Assembly: GCA_013400115.1 (NCBI GenBank)
Contig: VXBP01004442.1
Location: 1,119-65,118, forward strand
DNA length: 64,000 bases
Reading direction: 5' to 3'
Source: Rhinopomastus cyanomelas
Taxonomy: Eukaryota > Chordata > Aves > Bucerotiformes > Rhinopomastidae
The position numbers were made by a program, and so were the translations under genes. Under the pieces are notes generated by a model. It made no database searches. It was not told the origin of the DNA and saw nothing but the letters and a program-made list of their open reading frames with translations. Of the stretch, positions 40,891-51,200 are shown one piece after another (the first letter of the stretch is position 1; each line of letters starts with the position of its first letter).

Positions 40891-41899
40891 AGGTGAAGGC
40901 TTGAGCATGAGGCAGAACCCTTGTTACAGCTGTGTGCTGGCTGGTTCCATTTCCAGTCTGACGCTGGTAACTCAAAGGAACCTATAACCAGCTGCAGGGA
41001 GGACGGAGCTGGTGGGTGGGTGAGCAGCACTGATGTCATTACCAGACAACTGGACTTGACTAAATCTGGGCTTTACTGGCAGCTTTCACATCCTCCCTCT
41101 GGGCTGTCTGCACCTGTTTGATGACAGGCTCTTTTGGATGAAGGCTCCTGGGATCCCTCAGCAGCTCTGCATCAACCCCGTGGTGGTGCCTTTGTGCCTT
41201 TAAGCTTTTCCTGAGTGATTCTGGGCTCTTGATGTCAACCCCCTTTTATATCACCTCGCGCGGCGCAAGGCGCCCATCAGCAGCCTTCAGCGCTTTCCAT
41301 TCCCGCAGTCCAGCTCTGCCGCAGACACGCAGCTCGTGACAGGTGACAGATGGCTCTGGGAGCTTCTGCTGAGGCCCTATCTCCCTCTCGGTGTCTGAGC
41401 GATAGCCGAGTTCCTCTGGAGCGTATTTATTACACTCTTATTGTGCACAGGCTCATTAGATGCAGAACATCCTGCCAGTCAACTTTCTTCTGCTCCTTCA
41501 CAGCTGTCACGCTGGCAGCCCGAGATGATGACAGACGATGGTGATGGACAGGGGGACTGTGATCAATACAGCCTTAACAGATTTCAGTCGGCGTGCCACT
41601 CACCTATGGAAAAGGCTGCGGCAGCAAGTCCGCCCGCGCTCCGGCTGCACGCGGGAGGCGCCTCGGCGCCGCGCTCCTCCGCCGTGCCCCTGGGTATGTG
41701 CTGAGCTGTCGCACGGGGGATGAACAAAATGTGGCCTGATCAGTGCTGTCACCCAGTGAGACAAAACGGAGCCAGTGCAGCCTCAGGGAGCAAGAACGAG
41801 GGGACCTGGCGGCTGAGGTTGTGCTGAGGACGAGGCTCATCAATGCTGCTGTCGGGTGATGCTGTTCCTCTACTCTAGTGGCAGACTTCCACGTGGAAT
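40891..41899. other. intergenic unique sequence
   Basis: 41240-41300 and 41610-41690 are CpG-rich. TTTATATCACCTCGCGCGGC at about 41245 is unusual. No gene is recognised. Confidence 0.45.
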
Positions 41900-42600
41900 C
41901 AGAGAGTGACTGAGGCTGGAAAAGGCCTCTGAGCTCATCCAGCCCAGACCAGCACCTGACATCACCCCAGCAGCCAGACCAGGGCACTCAGGGCCACAGC
42001 CAGGCTGCCCTTCAACACCTCCAGGGATGGTGACTCCACCACTGCCCTGGGCAGTCCAGTCCAGCCTCTGATCACCCTTTACATGAGGAAGGGCTTCCTG
42101 ACATCCAACCTAACCCTCCTGTGGCAGCTTCAGGTTGCCCTCTTGTCCTGCTGCCTGGTTGCCTGAGACAAGAGCCAGACCCCCACCTGACTGCAACCTC
42201 CCTTCAGGGAGCTGGAGAGAGGGAGAAGGTCCCCCCTGAGTCTCCTCCAGGCTGAACACCCCCAGCTCCCTCAGCCTCTCCCCACCAGCCTTTCCCCTCA
42301 AGTTCCTTCCTCAGCCTCACTGCTCCTCTGGACCTGCTCCAGCCCCTCCATCTCTTTCTTGAAGTGAGGTACCCAGCACTGCCCCCAGTACCTCAGCGTT
42401 TAATCATAGAATCATTAGGGATTGGAAGGGACCTCGAAAGATCATCTAGTCCAATCCCACTGCCACAGCAGGATCCCCTCAGTACTTGAGGGGAGGCCTC
42501 TCCAGTGCCCAGTCCGGGGGGACAATGATGCCCCTTCTCCTGCTGGCCCCACTACTGCTGATCCAAGCCAGGATGCTGTTGCCCACCTGGTCCCAGGCGG
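41900..42600 (-). mobile_element. CR1 3' end, group D, split by a younger CR1
   Basis: The older copy runs 41900-42400 (GAGTGACTGAGGCTGGAAAA to CAGCACTGCCCCCAGTACCT). It resumes at about 42478-42600 (CAGTACTTGAGGGGAGGCCT to CTGTTGCCCACCTGGTCCCA). Confidence 0.9.
42404..42477 (-). mobile_element. CR1 tail, group A, inserted in an older CR1
   Basis: ATCATAGAATCATTAGGGAT to CACAGCAGGATCCCCT. It is a single tail unit interrupting the group-D copy. CAGTAC on both sides may reflect the target site. Confidence 0.9.
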
Positions 42601-43712
42601 TTAGGCTCTGCATTTTGCAGTGTGCTGGCACAACAGCTCCGAAGTTTCCGCAGCAGAAGTTTTGCCTGAGGGTTTCTGTAAGGGCTTGGGGTTGGTTTTG
42701 TTGAGCTGCTTTTTTTTTTAGGAAAACATCAAGCGCCTTTTCAGGGAAGTGCTGCTGTCTTAATTTTCACAGCGCTTGTTTACGCAGGGAATTATGAGAT
42801 AAGATGATCACATTCCATTTGTATGTTGTCTCTCCTGTGTTTTATTTAGCACTATCAGTAAAACAACTGATCGCCCATCAGGACGAGCAAGAAGTTAACG
42901 CTGAGCTGCCTGACTCCACGTGAAACCTCACGAGGAGGAGAAGCACCACAATAGGAGCCGCGATCACTTTTGTAAGGGAACAGATAAAGGACGATCTGCG
43001 CGGCAGATGCGGCGCCCACACGAAGTTGCCGGTGGAAATTGAATTCAAGTCACAGATTGTATTAAGAGTGACAACAGAAAATGGCTTAACAACAGCTAAG
43101 TGAGACAGAGAATAATGAGAAATACAATATTGGGTTAATTTGTTCTACAGCAAATTAGCGGGGTCGCAGGGTCCCTGTCCCCTCCCCGAAGCGGCGGCGT
43201 TGACTCAAGAAGCGCTGCTAAGATTTGTGTTGTTCTTGTTAAAGATTCACAGGCCGCTTCTCATGTCCTCGGCCCTGCCGCTGCCCTCCTCCGTGAGGCT
43301 GCTGCACGGCAGCAGAGCACAAAATCTTCCTGGTGTTAATCCCGCTTAATACCTGCAGGTTTAATTCCGTTTCGGCGGCGTCATCCAGCTGACTTAATGG
43401 TGTTTGCTTATGCAACAGGCAAAGTGATGGGACAGTGTTTCTTTACACTCCTGTTGGAGACATCCCCTCAGCTCCTGCTGTTCTTCTACCCTCCTGCCAA
43501 CAGCTCCCGCTCTCCTCTGAAGGGGCAAGTCTTCTCCAGGGCCTCACCCTTCAGTCCATCCCTTTGTTGTGGAGGGTGTGTCCTCACAATCTGGTAGCTC
43601 CCTCCCTGCCCAGCCGTGCCAGGACTCACTTTTGTTGTGTGTCTTCTCCCTAAATCATCCTACAATGGCAAGTAACTTCATTAACAAGGCTTAATTTAAA
43701 AGGCTGTTAAGT
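42601..43712. promoter_or_regulatory. repeat-free intergenic block, candidate enhancer
   Basis: It contains a GATA site AGATAAGA (42798-42805) and a TEAD-type ACATTCCA (42810-42817) 4 bp apart. CpG-retaining AT-rich sequence (GGAAATTGAATTCAAGTCAC, CGCTTAATACCTGCAGGTTT) continues to about 43390. It lies 1.5-2.5 kb upstream of the XRN2 promoter. Function is inferred from composition only. Confidence 0.35.
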
Positions 43713-43945
43713 ACAGAATCATTCCAGTTGGAAAAGACCCCCGGGATCATCGAGTCCAACCACCAACCCTACTCTACAAGGTCACCCCTAAACTACATCC
43801 CCAACACCACATCTGAGTGACTTTTAAATACCTCTAGGGGTGAGGACTCAACCACCACGCTGGGCAGCCCAGTCCACTGCCTAACCACTCTCTCTGGGAA
43901 GAACTTCTTCTTGATCTCCTGTCTAAACCCCCCTGTTGAAGCTTA
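43713..43945 (-). mobile_element. CR1 3' end, group B
   Basis: ACAGAATCATTCCAGTTGGA to GTCTAAACCCCCCTGTTGAA. Confidence 0.92.
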
Positions 43946-43949
43946 AATC

Positions 43950-44310
43950 AAGGAAGTTTTGACACAGAGCCCAACCATACAGACCTGAGATGGTTCCAGG
44001 GATGGGGCTTCTCCCACCTCTCTGGGCAACCTGGACCAGGTTCTCACCACCCTCAGTGTAGAAAAGTTATTCTTTATACCTGACTCTCGTCTCTTGTAGT
44101 TCAAAACCACAACCCTCTTGTCCTGTCACAGCAGGCCATCTCTTTTACAGGCCTCCTTTGAAAGTGCTGAACGGCTGTCTGGAGCCTTGTCTTCTCCAGG
44201 CTGGACCCCTCCAACTCTCCCAGCCTGGCCTGGCAGCACAGGGGCTCTACCCTGGGATCCTTGCTGTGCCCTCCTCTGGACCTGCTCCACCACATCCACA
44301 TCCCCGTGGC
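43950..44310 (-). mobile_element. CR1 ORF2 end, old copy
   Basis: CAGGGATGGGGCTTCTCCCA to GACCTGCTCCACCACATCCA. It abuts a plus-strand copy at about 44310. Confidence 0.85.
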
Positions 44311-44890
44311 CCAGGTGGCATCCTGGCTTGGATCAGCAATAATGGGGCCAGCAAGAGTAGGGACCTAATTCTCCCCCTGGACTGGGCACTGGAGAGGCCT
44401 TCCCTCAGGAAAGAGATGGAGGTGCTGCAGCAGGTCCAGAGGAGCAACTAGGCTGGTGAAAGGACTGGAGGGAAAGGCTGATGGGGAGAGGCTGAGGGAC
44501 CTGGGGGTGTTCAGCCTGGAGGAGACTCAGGGGGGACCTTCTCCCTCTCTCCAGCTCCCTGAAGGGAGGTTGTAGTCAGGTGGGGATCAGGCTCTTCTCC
44601 CAGACAACCAGCAGCAGGACGAGAGGGCAGAGTCTGAAGCTGCCAGGGGAGGGTTAGGCTGGGTGTCAGGAAGCCCTTCCTCANGCATCCTGGCTTGGAT
44701 CAGCAATAATGGGGCCAGCAAGAGTAGGGACCTAATTCTCCCCCTGGACTGGGCACTGGAGAGGCCTTCCCTCAGGAAAGAGANAGCCTGGCTGTGGCCC
44801 TGAGTGCCCTGGTTTGACTGATGGGATGATGTCAGGTGCTGGGCTGGCTGAGCTGGGAGGGTTTCTCCAGCCTCAACCATTCTATGAGGA
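44311..44890 (+). mobile_element. CR1 3' end, group D, with assembly breaks
   Basis: The copy starts GTGGCATCCTGGCTTGGATC and ends CTCCAGCCTCAACCATTCTA. 44685-44783, between two N characters, is an exact second copy of 44318-44416. Confidence 0.9.
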
Positions 44891-44904
44891 AGTAAAAACC
44901 CTCA

Positions 44905-45135
44905 GGACGCAGCAGCCAGCGCTCCCTCCTCCTCCTCCTCTCCCTCCGGCCCCGTCCAGCGGCCCCGCCCCGCCCCTAAGATGGCCGCCGCGCCGCGTGC
45001 GCCTCCTTCCCGCCCCCTCCCATGGTGCCTCGCGCGCTGCCCTTAGTCCCCGGAAGCGCTGCCTGGTGCCGCCGCTGTCGAGCGACGCGGCCCGGCCTAA
45101 CCGCTCGAGTCTCGGTCCCGACCCCCTGCGCTGCT
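44905..45135 (+). promoter_or_regulatory. XRN2: XRN2 CpG-rich TATA-less promoter and 5' UTR
   Basis: The sequence is CpG-dense and continues as such to about 45330. A GC-box cluster (CCCCGCCCCGCCCC) lies at 44964-44977. It is followed at 44978-44989 by AAGATGGCCGCC, close to a YY1 initiator-type element. No TATA box is seen. A (TCC)n run at about 44926-44946 precedes it. The ATG in the YY1-like element opens a short out-of-frame uORF (44981-45046) if transcription starts upstream of it. Confidence 0.75.
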
Positions 45136-45210
45136 ATGGGGGTCCCGGCCTTCTTCCGCTGGCTGAGCCGCAAGTATCCCTCCATCATCGTCAACTGCGT
45201 GGAGGAGAAG
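45136..45210 (+). CDS. XRN2: XRN2 exon 1 (coding part)
   Basis: This exon encodes residues 1-25 (MGVPAFFRWLSRKYPS...VEEK), with donor GAGAAG/gtgagg. The start was chosen because MGVPAFFRW is the universal XRN N-terminus, and the methionine sits in a good context (G at -3, G at +4). An in-frame ATG 114 bp upstream is discussed among the findings. Confidence 0.97.
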
Positions 45211-48200
45211 GTGAGGCGCGGGGTCTGTCTCTCCACCGGCTTCCGCACCCTAGTCCCGGGACGGGTCCCGGCCTCGCCGTGGCTGCTTGGGGCAGGGCGG
45301 CCCGGGGCAGGCTGTGGGGTTCACGGTAGCGCCTGTCCGGACTCAGCAGGCCGCTCCGGGAGCCTCTAGTGAAGGGTTTCGGCAGTTTTCTGTCTTGTTT
45401 TGAGGGGTTTTTTTTGCGCTGACCGCTTTCCACCTCGGTGAAGGCGGCCGTGGTCGAGGAGGAGGGTTGAACTTCCTTGCGTTTTGTCCGAGAGATCCGG
45501 GGCGGTTGATGAGGGAGGAAATGTGGGTTTAGAGTGGAGAGTTGGGTTTTCCTGCACTTGTCTAGTCCCTGGCGGATTGAGTTGCCTCGGCCGTTGTGTT
45601 GCTTGAACACCTCACTGGCATCGAACGGTAGGACATGGAGCAGCGGGTGTGGGCTGGAACATAGGAGGTTCCACATCAGTGTGAGAGGGACCTTCTTCCC
45701 AGTGAGGGTGCCAGAGCCCTGGAACAGGCTGCCCGGGGGGGCTGTGGAGTCTCCTTCCCTGGAGACATTTCAAACCCGCCTGGACATGTTCCTGTGCAGC
45801 TGGATCTAGAGGATCCTGCTGTGGGTGGAAGGATTGGACTGGATGATGTTTTGAGGTCGCTGCCAGTTCCTGACGCTCTGTGGCTGTGTGTGTTTAGGTT
45901 CTAGTGTAGTTTTTGGTTGAACGTGGAGTAAACAAGAGGGTAACACATGCTGTTATTGTGTTGTTTCCTGGGGTGCCTTTAAGTAGGGTATGTCTGACAG
46001 ATCGAGGGAGGTTCTCCTCCCCCTCGACTCTGCCCTGGTGAGGCCACATCTGGAGTGTTGCATCCAGTTCTGGGCTACCTAGTTTTAAAGGGACAGAGAT
46101 CTGTGTGAGAGCTCAACAGAGGGCCATGAGGATGATCAGGGGGCTGGAGCACCTGCCTTAGGAGGGAGAGAATGAGAGACTGGGACTTTGCAGCTTGGAG
46201 AGGAGAAGGTTTGGAGGGGACTTAATCACTGTCTATAAATCCTTGAGGGCTGGGTGTCAAGAAATAAGAGGCAATCTCTTTTCACCTGCACTCTGTGATA
46301 GGATAAGGGGTAGTTGGTGTCAGGTGGAGCTCAGGAAGTTCCACCTGAACATGAGGAAGAATTTCTTTACTGTAAGGGCGCTGGAACAGGCTTTCCACGG
46401 AGGGTGTGGAGTCTGCTTCTCCAGAGACTTTCAAGATCCGGCTGGATGTGTTCCTGTGTGACCTGCCCTAGGTTCTGTGGTCCTACTTGAGCAGTGGTGT
46501 TTGACTCAGTGACCCCTGGAGGTCCCTTTAGATTCCTGATAATCTGTGTCTGTTTCTGTGCTGCTTCATAGTTCCAGGTTTTATAAACTACAAGCTTGTT
46601 GTGAACAGAAGTAAAACTGCTTGTCCTGAAAAGAATCAGGAAATGCACGTGTAGATGGTTCAGAGTATCTTCTAGCTCTAGAAATTCATCTGTCTTGGTG
46701 AAACCTTTGTTTGCAAATGGGTTCATTCTTCGATGTGGTGTGGGCTCAGGAGAGCTGGGGCCAGCTCAAGCAGAGTGAGGGCAGGAGTACGGCATTAGAA
46801 TCATAGAATCATTAGAGATTGGAAGGGACCTAGAAAGATCATCTAGAAGCTGGACTCTCCTTGATAGCTGCACAGGGTTTGTGTAAGATCTAAAGCAGGA
46901 TCTTGGTGATCACAGAATGTTAGGGGTTGGAAGGGACCTCTGAAGATCATCAAGGCAAACCCCACGGCCAGAGCTGGAGCAAAACTAGGGCAGATCACTC
47001 GGAAATGCATCCAGATATCCAGAAAGTCTCTAGAGAATTGGAGAGGTATCTCCTGCCCGAACTGCATCATTCCTTGAACTCTGGCTTTAATGATTCTGTG
47101 ATTCCAGCCATAATGATTTTATGAGTTGTGGCTGTTCAACTTGGAGAAAAGAAGGCTCTGGGGAACATTTCGGCAGCTTCCAGCATCTGAAGGATGTTAC
47201 AGGAAAGCTGGAGAGGGACTTTTTACTAGGGGCTGTAGTGATAAGACAAGGGGAATGGGTTCAAGCTCAAAGAGGGCAGATTTAAATTGAATTGAAGGCA
47301 GAAATCCCTCCCTGGGAAGGGGGCTGAGGCCCTGCAACAGGTTGCCCAGGGAGGTTGTGGCTCCTCCATCCCTGGAAGTGTTCAAGGCTAGGTTGAATGG
47401 AGCTGTGGGCAGCCTGGTCTGGTGAGAGGTGTTGCTGCCCATGGCAGGGGGTTGGAACTCGATGATCTTTGAAGGTCCCTGCCAACCTAAACCTGAATAT
47501 GTGTTTTGGAGGAGACTTAGCTGTGTAGTTCCACCGTCTTAGCTAACCCACAGCTTCTGGGTGTGCTTGACTGATGAATTTGTGCTGGCTGCTCACTGCC
47601 TTGCGCTGTGGCTTCTGTTAATCCTTTCCCCTGCAGCACAGAGGTTTGTGTGGCTACTGGGGAAGCAATGCGGCTGAAGTGACCACAGAAACATTGTGAC
47701 TGGGAAGGACCTCCAGGATCAGCAAGTCCAGACCCCAGCCCAATAGCTCCCCTAACCAGGGCCTCAAGTGCTCCAGCTACTTGCTTTTTAAACCCCTCCG
47801 GGGTGGGGACTCCACCATTTCTGGGTGCAGCCTATTCCAGTGGCCAGCCACTCTCTCAGCAAATAACTTCTTCCTCAGATCCAGTGTAAACCTCTCCTTA
47901 TGCAACTTGAGGCCATTTCCCCTCATCCTATCAGTAGGAACCTCGGTGTGGTTTTGCTGTGCTGGTTCCTTTGTGCATGTCCCTGCAGCTTTGTGCTGTC
48001 CCAAGGGGCAGGCTCAGAGGTGGAAGGTGACAGAGGGGTGTCCCTTCTGAGACCACAAGGTTGTGTTGGATCTGAATAGCTGCACTGGAGATGATGGCAG
48101 GGTGCTGTCTTTGGGCATAACTTTGAAGTCTGTCATCACAGAAAAGCTTTGGCAGAGTTCACCCTTCCCAAACTGTTTTTCCCTTCAGTCACGCTGTACT

Positions 48201-51200
48201 AGCTGCGTTCAGCTCTCCTCAGACACGGGCTTTGAAGGGTTGTGTAGCTGTATGGTGGCTTCTGCCTTTTTGTCACCTCCTGCCCTTCCTTGGGAGAGAT
48301 GTGTGTGTCGGGGTAAGGTGAACAGGCTAAGGGAAGAGAGAGTGAAGTGGTTCAATTGTGTGTTGATGCTGCAAGTCTTTTGACTACACACGTTACTCCC
48401 AAATTCGTGATGATAGGACAAGAGGAAATGGCCTCAAGTTGTGTCAGGGGTGGTTTAGGTTGGATCTTACGGAAAAGTTCTTTGCTGAGAGAGTGGTCGG
48501 GCACTGGACCAGGCTGCTCAGGGAGGTGGTGGAGTCCCCATCCCTGGAGGGGTTTAAAAACCCAGTAGCTGAAGCACTCGACGTCATAGTCTAGGGGTTA
48601 GGGAGCTGTTGGGCTGAGGGCTGGACTTGCTGATCCTGGAGGTCCTTTCCAGCCACAATGATTCTGATTATTATTAAATTCTTACTAGTCTGAGTGTTCC
48701 TGTGTTTGAGGGTCAGGCAGTGAAATAAAACCATAGGTTTGGATTAACAAAGCCTTGCAGAGTTAAACCTGCAAGTTACTCTTTGTTTTTCTGACAGCTG
48801 TGGGTTTAGTTGGCCTCTCCCAGCCCTGTGTGTGAAGCATGTTCTACCTGTAGCTGCCAGAAGGGAATGTTTTACTGCAGAGGATAGATAAGATTGGAGG
48901 GTTTGTCTGCCCGAGGGAGCTGTTACAGAAAAGGGTGGCTTGTGGCTTCACAGCTCCAGCTCAACAGCCGCTTGTGAGAGTGCTTACTCTGGAGTAAGCT
49001 GTGAGCAGCTAGCAGAGCTTGTTCTGGTTGCTTTGCCACACCCTCAGGTCTGATTTGTTCCAGGCTTGCGGTGACTCTCAGTGCGGAGGGACGTCTAATT
49101 CACATCTGCCAGAGAAATTGCGTGGGTGTTGGGTGTTCGTGGGGATCAGAGAACGGATCAGAAGGATGCAAGTAGAGTTTTGACAGCAGATTCTGTAGAG
49201 GGTTGTGCTTACTGCGGATGGGTCTTCTGTGTTTTTATCTTACCAGCTCGTTGAGCTGTTTCTGGGGGATGCTTTAAGACCTCTATATGTGAAAGCAGTC
49301 TCAATTGAAACAGTAAATTCACCTGCATGCTGTCACAGTTAGGTAGAGTTTATCTAAGAGCACGAAGCTGACCTTTTCATTGTATTTGTAAACGTTTAGA
49401 TGACTTACATAATCAAAGTGCTCTAGTATTTATGTGAACAAAAGGTTTGTGTAGCCTTGTTTTGTCCTGAGTTTGTGTTCTTTGTCTCTCTCTTGTGTTC
49501 TTTCTTTTTGTGTTTATGATTCACTGTTACAGCCTCAATTGTTAGAGTCAGAGAACAGTTTTGGCTGGAGGAGACCTTCAAGATCATGGAATCCAACCTT
49601 TTCCCAGCCCCATCAGCACCACTAAACTCTGTCCCCCAATGCAACATCTACCTTCTGAGATGCATCCTTCTGAGATTGAAGTGGAACCTCCTCTGCTCCA
49701 GCTCACACCCGCTGCCCCCTGTCCTATCACTGGGTGCCCCTGAGCAGAGCCTGGCTCCATCCTCCTCACACCCACCCTTCACATATTTATCAACATTCAT
49801 GGGGTCCCCCCTCAGGCTCCTTTTTTCCCAGCTGAAGAGCCCCAGCTCCCTCAGCCTTTCTTCATCAGGGAGGTGTTCTACTCCATCACCTTTGTGGCTC
49901 TTCTACTCAAATCTGGTGATCAATGTGAGAGCAGAACACGACAGCAGCAAGCAGCTGCAGTTTGTCTGCCTGGAGATGAATTTAAACTTCTCTCACAATG
50001 TAATCAGTTCCGTGTGTGTTTTAGGATTGCTGCAAATCTCTCTAATCAGAAATGCTGTTTCTCCCAGTACCTTGTCTCTTTGAAATATTAAAGAGTTGAT
50101 CCTTGTTCTCTTACCTTACTAGATTATTTCTTTTTTTTCTTAAACCTAATTAATCTTCTTCTTAAGCTGGGCGGAAAGAATAAGAAGAAGATCTTGAAGA
50201 TAACAGCAAATCCAGGACAGAATATTCCTAATCAGATTCATCCAAATTAATAAAGCTGTAACGAGAGTATCGCGTTTGAAGATCTATTTTCAATAGCCTC
50301 AAAAGAGGCTGTAGATTAGAAGTGAACAGTTTAGTGTTATCACAAGAGATATCACTCCCAGATACTTAAACCTCTTACAGGGAGGGTGCGTGAAAAATCC
50401 AATAGGTTTAGGGGCGTGCAGGGGTAAAGTTGCTGAGGTAGAGCTGTGCAGATGAGAACCAAACAGGTCTCGAAGCCATCCAGGAGAGATCATCCTCTGC
50501 CTTCCAGGCTGAAGAGAAGATCTGCGGCAGGTTCGGTTTTATTTTCCAGATCACATAGTTGTAAGCCTTTGATATCTTGTGAGTCAGTTAGCTCTGACAA
50601 GAGGTTTGATGAAGGATCAAGTAGAACACAAGGCAAGCTTCTCATCCCCTTATCTGATGTAAACTGGGAGGAACGCTCTGCTGTTAGGATTTGATGGCTT
50701 TGTTGCCCAGGGGAACTTTATTAGAGCCGTGGCACCCTGTTTGCACCTGACAGCGAGTTCCTGCTGAAGCCCTGTGATGCATGGAATCACAGAATCATTA
50801 GGGGTTGGAAGGGACCCCAAAAGATCATCCAGTCCAATCCCCCTGACACAGCAGGATCACCCAGACCAAGTCACACAGTCACTCAGGGTTAGAAGTGAAC
50901 ACAGGACCATCCAGTTCCAACCCCCCCAGCACAGGCAGGGACACCCCACCCTAGACCAGGCTGGCCAGAGCCCCATCCAGCCTGGCCTTAAACACCTCCA
51001 GGGATGGGGCCTCCACTACCACCTGGACAACCCATTCCAGGCTCTCACCACTCTCACAGTGAAGAACTTCCTCCTCACATCCACTCTCAATCTACCCATC
51101 TCCAGCTTTGCTCCATTCCCCCTAGTCCTGTCACTACCTGACATCCTAAAAGCCCCTCCCCAGCCTTTTTGTAGCCCCCTGCAGATACTGGAAGGCCACA

